DNA from: Cercophora sp. LCS_1
Lineage: Eukaryota; Ascomycota; Sordariomycetes; Sordariales; Lasiosphaeriaceae
Reading direction: 5' to 3'
DNA: 64,000 nucleotides
Assembly (NCBI GenBank): GCA_036250225.1
Contig: JAPZLL010000032.1
Coordinates: 124,001 to 188,000 of the forward strand
In this document: piece by piece, positions 20,808-32,600 of the stretch
Numbering within the stretch: the stretch's first letter is position 1
Layout of the letters: every line of letters begins with the position of its first letter
Translations under genes and position numbers: made by a program
Notes under the pieces: model-generated
Seen by the model: the letters and a program-made list of their open reading frames with translations, nothing else
Told to the model about the DNA's origin: nothing
The model's database searches: none

Positions 20808-22885
20808 ATGCCTTCCACCAATTCCGCTCCATGCGGGATGTGCGGTGGGCTTCGAAAGAAAGAGGACTACGACCGCCGCCTGGCCCTTGACGTTACCCCC
20901 GACGAACTCGACCAGTCCGTCAAGACTGGAAAATGCCCGTTATGCGGGGTTTTATTCGCCGCGATCCAGCAGTTTGGAGAAGCAACATGGAAGAGCGATT
21001 CACCTGCATCGTGGGCGATGCGGGAAAGGATTGCTCGGATATTATGCATATGGGCTCTCCCGCCCGCATGACACGCTCTCCATCGAGGTGTATTACAAGA
21101 ATGGAGAACCGAGAAGGACGTTTGAGCTTTTCTACCCGAAATCAACGAGCACCAATGGCGCGTCAAAAGGCATTCTCCTACTCGAAGTGCAAGAACGGTC
21201 GTCTTTTCCCACTTATCCGCTGTCGGAGACGGGGCTCAAGTGGGTTTCCTCTGCCATTCGCTCCTGCCTCGAAGATCACGCGGGTTGCCCTCGTGAAAAA
21301 TTAACAGCCCCACCCAAGAGGATTCTTGAAGTCACGCAACCTCCCTCGGGCGATATCAAGTTCAACTGGTCTCCAACGCAGCGGAGAGCGTGCGATATGC
21401 CGCTCTCAGCCATTGTTAGAGAATGCAGCTGTCAGCGATTACGACAAAGGCAACCATCAAACGTAACAGTCGCGGGATACCCTGGCAAAAGCCACCACCG
21501 ACGTTCCAGGATGGCATCAAGTTATGCATCGCGATTGGAGTTCGCTACATCTGGATCGACGCGTTGTGTATCCTCCAAGATGACGAGGTCGATTGGCAGG
21601 TGCAGTCATCGCTCATAGCTGATATCTACCAGAATGCATACGTCACACTAGCCGCCGCTCACGCCAATTCAGGATCTGTTGGATGCTTCACCGCTAGCCG
21701 TTGCGGGAAAAGCTTGGTTGGAGAGCAGGAGTTGACTCTTCCCGACTCTTTAGCGAAGTGGTTTGGTGTTCGGCTTCGAGAAAAGGTCCAGCACTGGACG
21801 GTTCTAATGGGCAAAGCATCCGCCGAGACACGTCCTCTCCTACTCCGCGGTTGGGTGTTCAGGAGCGCATTCTTTCGCCACGTGTTCCCCACTTCTGCGC
21901 TGAAGAGATGGTCTGGGAATGCAACTCAGCCACTCATTGCGAGTGCGGCAGCCTCCCGCCAGACACGGATCTTAGTCCGCGGGAAGTGTTTTCGGACATA
22001 ACTTCGACTCCCACCGCAGATAACGAGGCGCATACTGACACCATTCCTCTCGCACTGCGATCCCTACCGCCCGCAACAAATACAGATCGCAGAGATAGAC
22101 CACACGCACTGGAGTCAGAGGCATATCGAGCTTCTCGCAACATCAAGAACTTTTATCGGACCCTCCGCGGACAGCCACAAAAGCCGCGACCTCCTGGGAT
22201 CAGCATATCGGCTGCTACACTGCTGCCCTCTTCTAGGCCTAAACGGCGTCGACAATCACGCGGGACTACCCTGTCCGACACGATAACGGGACGAGCCACG
22301 GGTTCCCATCGCTTGACTACGTATAGCGAAACGTCGTGGGAAACGAGGTGTTGGCCCGATCAGCCCATTGCCTCGCGCCGATGGCAGAAGCTCGTCGAAC
22401 AGTACTCTGCTCTTCTACTGTCAAAGGAGACAGATCGGTTACCAGCCTTGTCGGGAATCGCGAGCCGGGTGGAACCGCATCTAGGAGGATACCGCACCGG
22501 ACTGTGGAGTACTACTTTGGCCCCTGATCTCCTTTGGAGAAACACTCAGCCGAAGAGCGGGTCACACGCAGTGGCCCAGGGTCCGTCGTGGTCGTGGCCA
22601 GTTGTCAATGGCAGGGTCCAGTACTGGGATGATCTAAGGGTCGACATCAGCAGGCAAGAGGTGGAGGGTTGGATGAGACGGCGCCCTTTTTTCAAGTCTT
22701 GTTCTGTCAAACCCGCCGGGAAAAACCGTTTCGGCCAGGTCGCGCCCGGAGGCGAGATCGCCATCCAGGGATCGCTACGCCCAGCGCGATTTCGGTACGT
22801 CTGGACTCGTCAAGACCATGCTTCGATGACGGGAGCCTTGGATCCCTTCAGGTACGAGGTTCACTCGGGGGGCCGAGCCGTGTGA
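20808..22885 (+). pseudogene. HET-domain gene broken by frameshifts and a nonsense codon
   Basis: Pieces of one HET protein in the right order but in three frames. They run: MPSTNSAPCGMCGGLRKKED..CPLCGVLF (20808-21030); WVSSAIRSCLEDHAGCPREK (about 21240-21300); a third stretch with SVRYAALSHC, a TAG at 21417-21419, then IPWQKPPPTFQDGIKL and YIWIDALCILQDDE (21330-21690). The last piece (about 21860-22885) has FCAEEMVWECN, ALSGIASRV and GPSWSWPVVNG. The TAG falls exactly where the invariant Trp of the HET motif (SHCWG) belongs. At least three frame changes (near 21050, 21340 and 21860) have no fitting introns. This is the standard HET layout with the Cys-containing N-terminal region, so the original protein was a complete allorecognition-type gene that is now dead. 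Confidence 0.85.
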
Positions 22886-23084
22886 GACGTGGATCTCTGG
22901 GAGGAATGAGCTTGCGAAGAAGCGACTCTGCTTTTTCTAACTTGTCCCTAAGTATCTTGGCTTCATGTAATGCAGGATTCCTTTGCCGACTTGATGGCCT
23001 GTCGAAGGTGCATTCTGGTGCGGTATGGTTTCCATTTTTGCACCTTATCAATGCGATCTTGCTCGCCTTGGCCCAAATCCGGCT

Positions 23085-24008
23085 CTAGCTGGCAATATGA
23101 TTCATCCTACCAACTATCCCTGTTTCTTCATGTTGGCTCCTAGGTCCCAACGTCTCTGGATCTTCGACCGGGGGCAATTTCATAAACCGCTTCACATAAG
23201 CTGCTTGATTTATTGTGAGAAACACTCGGGAAATTATGACAAAGGATAGCGACAGACCAAGCCCCAGAATGAAGAATATGAAAACCTTGGTAACAAGAGA
23301 TTTAGTGTTTCTTGCCCAGAAAAAAGGAGCGCTTACTCACATTGCGATCTGAATCAGTCCCCTCGGACGTTGACGGAACACAAAACGGCAGTATTGAAGA
23401 TAAGCCCAGTCCCAGCAAGTAGGCAACGAGTGAGTAGTTGAGTAATTGGCCGGGCAAGTCGAGATAACCCGACATGAGAACCGGGCCCATAAACCCCAAT
23501 TCATAGATGCGCTGCTCTTCCGTCTGGTCGGAGAGCCACTGATCTAGACAGAACTCAGGGACACCGGCGTAAAACCCCACAATATCTTTCGTGGACCCAA
23601 GCTTAGAAAGTGCGGTAAAAGAAAAGTAGGCCGAAAATGCAGATAGCACGGAGAAAACCATTGTGACGGTCCAGATAGCGCGGATGCTCCAGTGCGTATG
23701 GGGCAGTGATGAGTTTTGGAGGCTAGTTGCCGCTACTGAGGCAAACAAAGCAGACTAAAACACCAGTTGGTAAGCAACAGAGGAGGTAGACTAGAATCAA
23801 ATAGATGATGAGATACTTGAACCTAGGCACCTACTGTTACACCAACAAACTGACACCTATCCATTTGCGACTTTTGTAGCCAGGTCTTTTCGCCTTCACT
23901 GCCATTGAGGAGCACCCCAAGACGACCCTGAGCCAGCTGAGGATCTGGTAACATCCAGGGCAGACCGCGAAGGGCGATTGCTTGGCTAAAGCTGAACTTC
24001 GAAGTCAT
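23085..24008 (-). CDS. Four-helix membrane protein of unknown function
   Basis: Three exons: 24008-23835, 23754-23341, 23285-23085, with introns of 80 nt (GTAGGT..TTTTAG) and 55 nt (GTGAGT..CCAAG); 262 residues from the first in-frame ATG. The frame is open some 48 codons further upstream without an ATG, so a further 5' exon is possible. Features: WMLPDPQLAQGRLGVLL near the N-terminus, then hydrophobic helices at SALFASVAATSL, IWTVTMVFSVLSAFSAYFSF, LLNYSLVAYLLGLGLSSILP and FIFFILGLGLSLSFVIISRV, and a charged C-terminus. The pattern matches a fungus-specific family of small membrane proteins that I cannot name. Convergent with the HET pseudogene. Confidence 0.7.
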
Positions 24009-24362
24009 CTCTATGTCCGCGACGAGACTTGGCTTCTGTTGTGGTATTCCGAGATTGTAAACCTTGTGGGTAGGTGAGCAGAAAAACCATTTTTCCCAAG
24101 ACCCTTGCTTACCAAATTTTCCCAGAGGGCCTGAACCCAATAACACGCGCAACTAAGCAGAGTAAATGTAGAAAGAGTGGAATTTGAACCTAAGGACTAG
24201 ATTGTTCAAGGTGTTCTTGCCTTGTCGGCCTTCCCTTCAGTGTCCAGCTGGCCTTTCCCCCTCCTTGTTTCATCAGACCTGCCGTCGGTGCAAAATCTTT
24301 TCTGCTTCAGCGAGGTGGTTTGCTGACGTGGCAGTCACGGGGTGGGGTATGATCCAATCAAG

Positions 24363-24900
24363 CTAGAACACATGGTTGGGCGAGGTTTGCCACGCAATAC
24401 CGCTCGAGCCCGAACGCAAACACGACCTGACTGTTCTGCTACCCAATCCCAAACTTAAAACAAAGGTAAAAGCATAACCAGGCCGCTTCATCGTCGGTGC
24501 CCCAAAAATATAGCCTTCTACTCCAGCACCTCCCGTCTCCCCCGAAAACCCTCCTCCCCAACCCCACCAACTAGCTTTTGTAAGTCTACCCTCTCCAGCT
24601 GGCACAACCGCCTTGCACCCTCTTGATGGCGATGAAGTATCATCGATATCATCATCTTCTTCTTTCAAAACGTCTTTTTCTTCCTGACCGCCTTCATTAC
24701 TATCATCTGCCACATCCGCACTCATCTTCCTCCCCCACCGCGGCTCGCCGCGCCCCTTGCCTCGCCAGCCATTATCACGAAGCTTCAAAGCCGGACCTAA
24801 GCCTTCTTCTATCTTGCGATCCAACTGTTCCAGGCTTCGGCTCCTTGCATTGAAGATCTGCTCAGGTTCGGCGACTCCGTCGCTTTGGCTGGTGAGACTC
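24363..24900 (-). CDS. Possible hypothetical protein (partial model)
   Basis: A minus frame open from about 24930 to 24363 reads EPEQIFNARSRSLEQLDRK, IEEGLGPALKLRDNGWRG, an acidic run (KEEDDDIDD) and Gly/Trp-rich KASWWGWGGGFSG. The first part has the composition of real coding sequence, but there is no ATG in frame and no obvious 5' exon, and the C-terminal third looks non-coding. Not recognised; it could be the last exon of a lost gene. Confidence 0.25.
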
Positions 24901-24930
24901 CCTTCGCAGCCTCTCCCTCACAACAACCAC

Positions 24931-26919
24931 CCTTTCCCCATCGAGTGATAGCTGCGCTTCGCAGAAAGTAATCCAAAATGTCCGGCCTTTTGATCAGAAA
25001 TGGAGGCTCGGTTCTATTTGGGCCCCAACTGTTGCTTCCTTACTCGCGCACCCCGGCATCAACTCCAAATCGCAAACCCCAATACACAAAGTCTGACTGT
25101 GTCGATCCAACGCTTCTGAGCTTCGAGCCCAGAGTGCATGTAGCAGCTCAGGTTGGGAAGATCCGCCCTTTGCCATCTGCCGACCTCTTCTCAAGAGACA
25201 AGCAAGAGCAACGACTACGGCTTTCCCTTCACATATCTTTCTACAGTGAAGCATGCCTTCTACACTTTCTCACATAATAAATTTGAGATAGGTAGTTTGA
25301 GAGAACTTGATAAGAAACTCCTCGCACACACTGACGAATTTATCAGGAACCTGTCTCCCTCAATAGGACAAGCTCAAACGGAACAGCATCCTCGATACAC
25401 CTATGTGGTCCGAAATCTGCGCTGTTCTAGGGGCGATATTCTGCTGCCCCTGCCTGATGATTGCTTGCACTCTCGGGGCCGTTGGGTGCACGCCGCCCGG
25501 AGCGGCCGGAGTTGAGGTTGACGTACGGCTAAGTAGAGCTGAACGGAACCGACTGGCAAAGCCAGTTCAGCCTACCGGACATCACCACCATAGTACTGGC
25601 GTAACACAAAGTCTCTAGCGGAGCCAGGAAGTGGAGAGCAGGCTTTAATCAATCACTTACCCACCCCCTATTGTGCGAGCCACCATCTTGCAGTGCAACC
25701 CCTATCCTCGTTACCCCCGACATAGCCCTACGTTACAATTAATAATATGAAAGCTCCAGCCGGCGATTTCTGTAATGATCGCAGGTGGGTCGTTCCTCGG
25801 AGGGTCCAAGGCCGCGACTAGATCAGTGTCAAAAAGAGGCCTGTGGCAATGGTGTACGTAAGTGGCCACACCGCCGTCGCTGGTGACGACCACAGTTGCG
25901 ACTCACCTTGCTACCTTCGACCTCTATACAGTTCAGCTAGTGTGGCCAAAGTTCGCCAATGGCTATGCGAGCACGGCTGAACTCATCATACCATCTTCTA
26001 GCATACCGCGCACGCTCTTCTAGGCCCTGGGTGTTACAAGAAACGAAGCAAAATCCGCTTGGGGAGTGTTTTAGTTTGAGGGTGTTAAAGATGGTGAGAT
26101 TTGCCTAACTTTCGTAAATGAGGAAGACAGGAATGGAGACCTAATGGGGGGACGTAAGCTAGGTTTTATGTGACTTTAGGGGGAAGGGAAGAGGAGCGGA
26201 AAGGGGGTGGGCGGGGGTCCCGGTTTTTGGGACACAGGTGGCCCAAAACTGGGACCCCGCGAAAAAGTTGCCACTTGAACTACAGAGTACTGCCTATTCA
26301 TTTAAGCCATGTTTGGCGATTTCTCTGATTAATTCCTGAGCAGCGCCCGAGTAGCGCCTGAGCAAGGTGATTAGGGGTGGTGCGGGTGACTGGGGTTGGT
26401 GAGGGCAACTTTGGGGTAAAACAACAGTAGTAGAAAGCTCGGGTCTTCTCTGCATTTACGTTCCCACTCAAAGCAGGGAGGAGATGCCTGCCAGGGCGGA
26501 GTGGATGGTGGGGGTAGCAAAAGTGATAAGAGTATTCTCGGGGAGTCCGAAATGGGTATGAAGGATGGAATAAAGCTCACAGAGCAGAGGCGCTATCGGT
26601 GTGGCGTGATGCGGGGAGGGTGATAAACGAGTAACAATTCTAGAGGGATATGGAATCGCAGAATACGAAGTGATATGACAATGAATCTCCGTCATTCTAC
26701 AGAAGTGATTAAACAAGTTATTCACGGATACAACAGTCCTCGAACTTGTCGTCATCAAAACGAAGGACTCGTCTGTCGACTACTTCATCGTACGTAATAC
26801 CCCCATTGGCGGTCAGGGAAGGCTCCTACCCCATCCCACTAACCAGCACCCTTGAATTTCCTAAGCCCCTTTCCGATCCCGTGCTGGTGGTAATAATAAT
26901 CTCCCCGCCCTCGGGGACG
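24931..26919. other. Gene-poor stretch
   Basis: No supported gene. A 71-codon plus frame at 25403-25618 (MWSEICAVLGAIFCCPCLM..) encodes one Cys-rich hydrophobic segment and could be a tiny membrane protein, but nothing else supports it. A strong hairpin lies at 26214-26258. Confidence 0.35.
26214..26258 (+). repeat. Inverted repeat forming a long hairpin
   Basis: The left arm GGGGTCCCGGTTTTTGGG (26214-26231) is complementary, with one mismatch and one extra T, to the right arm CCCAAAACTGGGACCCC (26242-26258); the loop is 10 nt. It stands alone in gene-free DNA, so it may be a relic of an inverted-repeat element. Confidence 0.6.
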
Positions 26920-28518
26920 CTATCCGCGCCTGGTCTCGTTCTCCGGTGCGGTGTGATCGATGTTTGGGTCGTTGGGTGTAATCAAACCTCTGCTTGCTGT
27001 CTCGGTTGTTGCACTATTAGTTTCGTCTTTTTCGGTCTTCACTCCATCTACATCTCCATCTCCACCTCCATCCGCGGCTTTGGGAGTGGAAACGACGGCC
27101 GTTGATGTGGAATCGCCCGCTGGATTGGTGCCTAAACGCCCAGCTTCTACTGCCGGGGTATTTTTCTCTGTATCGCCTGCTACACTGCCGTCAGACTGCC
27201 GAGTGTTCTCTTTCACCCTGTATGACAATCCGGGGTCGGTCAACTTACCGCCATGGCCATCTGGGCTTGTCGTGTCCAGTTGATCAACACCCTTTCCGGG
27301 TGGAGGCGACTGGAGAAGAAGGGCTACGGCAGTGTAAGATCTCGGCAGCTTGGTACCCGAAAGAAAGGGAAAGGGTGAGACGATACTCACAGAGTAAGAA
27401 GCCCAAAAAATATGGAATCAGTGGCGCCCAAAGACACAGCGCAACGACCTGTCCAAACCCCCACTCATTATCCTGAAACCTGTCTCCCAAGATGGCCCGC
27501 ATAGCGTCCCGTTTCCGCGACATCTGGACGGTGCAGTACGCGCTGCCCACGGCAAGGCCGAGCGACATGAGCCCGAGCGTGATAGGCTCTCCCGTGGCAA
27601 TGACATAGCACAGCCCAAACACGACGCCGAACAAGAGGACAATGGCGGCGATGGCGGCGATGAGCAGGCCAATGACGATCGGGGCCATCCTCGGCCCGGC
27701 CCTCTCGATGAAGCTGGTCACTGGCTGCGACGGGGGCTGCTGGAAGTACTGGAAGCCCGGGAGGACCGACCCGTAGAGACGGCAAGCCCCGCCCAGCTCC
27801 TGGATGGCCAGCCACATGTCCCGCGATGTGCGCAGGTAGCCGACGAGCACCATATACAAGGAAAATTCGAGCAGGATGCAGACCACCACCACCAGGATGC
27901 GACGATGCGCGCCCGGGGTTTTATGGATCTGCAAGACGCCCAGGGCGAGGCACGTTGCTAGCAGCGACAGGAACTGTGACGTGAGGAGGGGCTCGAGGAA
28001 GGCAATCTCGTAAAAAGGGGCCGACTGGCGTATCCGCACAATGGCCGCGATGGCGACGGGCACGCTGAAGCCGACGCTCATGTCGAGGTGGGCCGTCACC
28101 AGGCTGGCCAGGGGCTTGTAGGCGTCGCTGCCTGTTATACCGCCGGGCTCGAGCGAGGAGCAGGCGAACGCGGCCACGAGCACGGGGCCAAAGAGGAATG
28201 TGAGGACACACTGGATTATGTATGAAACATATGCCTTTTTTGAAGCATTGGCCGAAGAGTTAGCGAGGCTTCTACAAAGGAATAAGACGCCTCATGTTTT
28301 CAAAGTATTGTATTGCATTGCACACTCACTCCTATCCCCGACAGATCAGGGTTCCCGCTTCCCCAGACGAGATCGCACACATCAGGACACTGCCGCACTG
28401 CTTCGGTAATGTTTGTCGAGCCGGCTACCGCATCGTTCAAAAAGTCGGTGATGGTGGTGAAGTTAGAGCCACAGCTTGCCTGGTCGCCCATGCTGTTCCC
28501 CGGATCGTAAATAGGCAA
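26920..28518 (-). CDS. Multi-pass membrane protein, fungal family with GIG / EWGFGQ motifs
   Basis: Three exons: 28518-28330, 28234-27391, 27323-26920; 478 residues. The first splice (GTGAGT; branch CGCTAACTC; AAAAAAG acceptor) joins GNPDLSGIG to AYVSYIIQCVLTFLFGP, the characteristic start of this family. About seven hydrophobic helices follow, then NEWGFGQVVALCLWAP before the last helix. The second splice (acceptor CCGTAG) leads into a long hydrophilic acidic tail (SPDGHGGKLTDP .. NETRRG); an unspliced alternative ends at 27284. The N-terminal ectodomain has Cys pairs (CPDVC). Same architecture as the genes at 61388-62995 and 63493-64000. Function of the family unknown; probably plasma membrane. 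Confidence 0.75.
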
Positions 28519-28859
28519 GTTGAGGTCGTTGGATTTGTGCTTTTGGTGAACTTGCTAATGGTTTTTGCTGGACAGATAGAGATCACTGGGGGAATATGAT
28601 GTTGCGACGTGGCTGCTGCCCAACGTATCTGGTTGTACAACACTTTTCAGCCGCACAGATCTTGAAGGAAACCCCGCATCCTCGCCGCCGCCATCTCTCA
28701 AGTTCTAACTGGCTGGTTCCTAGCCAATGCGGAGCTGAATCTCAGCTAGGGCGAACAATATCACCCGAACGGGGCATGAAAATGGAAATTGTCGCAATTT
28801 CACCAAACGACAGCGGGTTAGTCACGTCAATAACCCTGAGGTTTGATGCTTTGGTGCTG

Positions 28860-29588
28860 AGGTTCATCTTAGGATTTTTATCTCCGCCATCCACAGAACC
28901 GATTGCTTGGATGGCGCTATGTTTTGAATTTCACCGAGGACTGGCCGATCAACATCAGGAAACGAGAGTCCCAGGCTCAGAGCGAAGACAATGGCGAACG
29001 TCATGACAAGCCCAATGGTCCATCAGGAGACGAGCCACGAGTTTGCAAGTATCCACGACAAATTTGCCTACAATAAGCTTAATGGTAAGTGCAAGATGTC
29101 CCACCTCGCTATGCCGTATCTCACGGTCTGTTAGAATGTGTCCTTGGTGTGGCCACGCAGAAAGCTAGGCGTCCCATACAAGAAGAAGCGAAAGAGAAAG
29201 AAAACGCGCCCAAAGCTGCGGGAGAGGACGCCCGTCAACATTTGGCTCTGCAGGAGCACAGATGGGTTCCGGTCACACTAGTTAGCCGCCACGAGGCGTC
29301 GGAAGACACTCGAAAATACACATTCTTCTCAAGGGTGAGCTGGAACGGTTCGAGAGGCAGACAAACGGACAGATCCGAGCGAGTCACATTCTCAGTCACC
29401 CAAGCGAGGGGTGGAAAGGTCGAAAGGACCATGTGGATGCCGAAGCCATTCGGCAGCTTCCCTTCGAACCGTCGCAGCGGGCCGTTGCCTTTTTGTGCAG
29501 ACCACCAACCACGATCAAGAAGGTCGTATTGCCAGCTCTGAGAGGTAAGCAGTGAGCCATGTCCGATGAGGTTTTCGCCAGGTCCCAT
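28860..29588 (-). pseudogene. Decayed multi-helix membrane protein gene
   Basis: Minus-strand pieces in order: a 117-codon ectodomain-like frame starting MGPGENLIGHGSLL and containing WVTENVTRSDLSVCLPLEP (29588-29235); then in another frame VLSRSFGRVFFLFRFFLYG..GHTKDTF (29260-29110); then in that same frame, after stop codons, ANLSWILANSWLVS, a TGA, WTIGLVMTFAIVFALSLGL and SFPDVDRPVLGEIQN (29065-28865). The segments look like consecutive parts of one membrane protein, but a frameshift and at least one TGA inside a helix break it. One or two breaks could instead be introns I failed to resolve. Directly downstream of the ankyrin gene, same strand. Confidence 0.4.
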
Positions 29589-29660
29589 GCTGACAGTTTT
29601 GGGGAGACTGGGGCTACGTCGAAGACGAGAATTTGTTTGGGTTCTAAGGAGAGAAAGACT

Positions 29661-32600
29661 TCAAAGTAAAAGACACTCGAGATATCCGGCGACAAGTTGC
29701 CTGTTCCTCGTATCCTCGTCGTCATCGCCTTTGTGCCCATCAAACACGACGTCTCGCGCACTCCTACCGTGCTGGTCAACATCATGCGGATCCGCCCCAG
29801 TTTCTATTAGAAGTTGCAGAACGTTTACCTTCCGCTGTGCGGTAACTTCTCTTAAGGGGGCTATCCACAGGCGGTGTTCCGAGTGCGCAAGCTCATACCT
29901 GGCAGCTACAAGAAATGGCGTCTTGCCATCCTTATCCCGCACCTTGGTTTCAGCGCCACTCTTAACCAACAACTCCACCATCTGGACACTTCCACAGAAA
30001 GCGGCGCACGCCAAGGGTTGGTCCCCAACGTTGGTTGTGGCACCAACTTGCGCTGCTTGTGGTTTCCATCCTAGCAGAGCCTCAGCTATGGCCACATGAC
30101 CCTCTATAGCAGCAAGATGCAATGCAGTATAACCATAGCGGTCCTTCTGGTCGATAGGGCAGCCAGCCTTCAGTAGGAAATTCACCATAGCAACATCGTC
30201 GACATGTTTGACAGCCAGGTGAAGTGGAGTCATGCCTTCCCCAGCCACAAGCCACCGCTCTTCCCCTCTTTCTGTCAACTTCGTTTCCAGGTAGAGCACG
30301 CAATCCTTGTTGCCACTCTCTGCTGCAAGGTGTAGCGCGGTATTGCCCTCGCAATCTTCTGCTGATAACAGGTCTGGTTGGGTTTCCGCTAGCAACTTTA
30401 GAGTTGCTGTTCTGCCGTTTATCGCTGCGTAATGCAGTGCTGACATGTTCCAACCGTCCACCCAATCTAGGCTGATCCAACCCCCCGGTAATAACAATGA
30501 TGACAGAAGTGACCGGCAGTCGCCTCCTGCCGCATGGTGTAGAAGTGTCGCGTCTTTACGATTTCTGTGTCGCACTTGTTCCTTCTTGCTCGCCCCATCC
30601 CACAGATTGAACAAGTATTCGACAAGGTTGTCGTGACCATGTGCAGCTGCGAAATCGATGGGCCGCATGCCTTCATTGTCCAGTATGTCTATACCGTCTG
30701 CTCCATGTTTTGGCAACAAGTCCGACTTGACCACGTTTTCGAGGCCACTCGATGCGGCGTAGTGCAGTGCCACGCGACCGAAGCGGTCTTTAGCGCTAGC
30801 ATCGTAGCCTTGCTTCAGTATACTCTGAAGCACACTCTCGTACTCCGTCCCTGTGGTGGTTGCTTTGTCACGTAGCGCAAATTGGTGGAGAACGGTCCTC
30901 CCACCGATAGTACGCAACCCTTGGTTCGTCAAACCCAACAGCTCCGTGACGATGTCATCATGACCCAAGAAGGCAGCCCAGTGCAGAGGCGTGTTTCTCA
31001 ACGAGTCCAACACATTCACATCAGCTCCCGCTTCGACCAGTTCCATCACGGACTTGGTGGCACCCGCCATTGCAGCACAATGTAGTGGCGTGAAGCCCTC
31101 CAGAGACCGCAACCCGACATCTGCGCCAGCCTGGATGAGGCGAGCCACCTTGTCATCCGCCCCCCCTGAGTCCTGGTTCGAGGCGAAATGCAAAGGTGAC
31201 CACCCCAGACAGTCTTGTGCGTTTATCATTTCGCGAACCTTTGACAGCCCCGCGAAATAGTGACCATCAACTTCCGCATAGTGGAGTGCTGTCCGACTAA
31301 ATGCGTCCTGTATGTTGAGATTTGCGGACCTCTCGGGTCCATCGGAGTAGTCATATGACCACTCTTGTTCCATGGAGGCCAAAATCGGCTCAGGATACCT
31401 GTAATTGGTTGCGCTGGAGGGGGGATCGCCAAGTTTGATTGTGTCTTCCGCGTCGGTAATCCATACGGGGCGTATCCGCGAGCTACAGAAAGCGAGTGGT
31501 GCGCTCCGTTGTCTGTCTTGAGCATACTCTCCAGATCACACTTCAGCGATTCCAACTCTTTCACATCGTCTTCCGGGTACATTTGGCGCTTTCGTGCCAT
31601 GCACTCTTGGGCGAGCAACAGTAACCCAGAGACGGCCAAAGGAACAAGATGATCCCGGACGGGGTCGCCATCCGGGAAAGTGCCGAGCAGCCAGACAAGT
31701 CCATTCACGACTTTACTCCAGCGCCCCGTCGGCCCAGGCTCTAGAAGGTGTTGCTGCGCCCATTTCACAACACTATCAGTCTGCGGAAGCCGATGCGTTT
31801 GGCTAAGCGGGGGAATGATACAGAAATAGATGTCGTTGAGGCTGCCCAGGCCTGTCGCGTGTATATCCTGCACCACCCTGGAGAATTGTTGGTTTTGAAG
31901 CGTGAATAACCGCCAGGAATGTGGTGAGACGTCCAACTGGCTCAGGTCCGAGGCCTGGATGTTCGCCCGACCCGGAATGGGGCGCTGCATTTTCTCCCTT
32001 GCCAGGGCCCACATGAATGCGGTGAAGAGATGCTGTGCAAAGAGTCTCCTGGCCGGTTGCTCGTGGGTGGTAGCTAGCAGCAGTTCATTGCGTGGGAGAA
32101 ACGGGATGCGTGTGGTGGTCGGGAAGGTGGATGTGGTGTCATACGGCCACAGCAGCTCCATAGTCCTGTAGCGAACCGTCTCAGTCCAGCCTGGGCAGCC
32201 ATCACTGTGGCCACATCCAAAGACCCCGTGATACTCTTCTTCTCGGCCCCCATTAGCGCCCGCTGCTCTGGCTGATTCGCCAGCTGCTCTCACAGTCATG
32301 ATTTTCGCCGTCTCGCCCGGTAACCACCATCGCAGGTCACGGCGGAGCCTAGGTGAGCTAGGGCCAAGAAGCTGTAGAGCCCTTCGCGCTTTTGTGCTAT
32401 CCCGGGGCAGGCTAGCAACATCGGGCCCTGCGACTAGGACCGAACCCGTCTCCGGTTTGTGGAGCAAGTCATCAGAGTCCCACAGCGAGAGCGCAGCCTC
32501 AACTTCCGGCTCGGAAGCCTTCCACTTGCCTCTTTGCCGTTTGACGGTGAAGTAGATCTTTCCATGGCGAAGGGTTTCAACGTGCCATACAAACGACTCG

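Noticed and set aside
24140..24215. tRNA-like B box (GGTTCAAATTCC on the minus strand)
   Set aside because: The flanking sequence does not form the T-stem, anticodon stem or acceptor stem.
27284..27390. Unspliced C-terminus of the 26920-28518 gene
   Set aside because: A spliced model with good donor and acceptor gives a long hydrophilic tail like the paralogue; the unspliced ending is kept only as an alternative.
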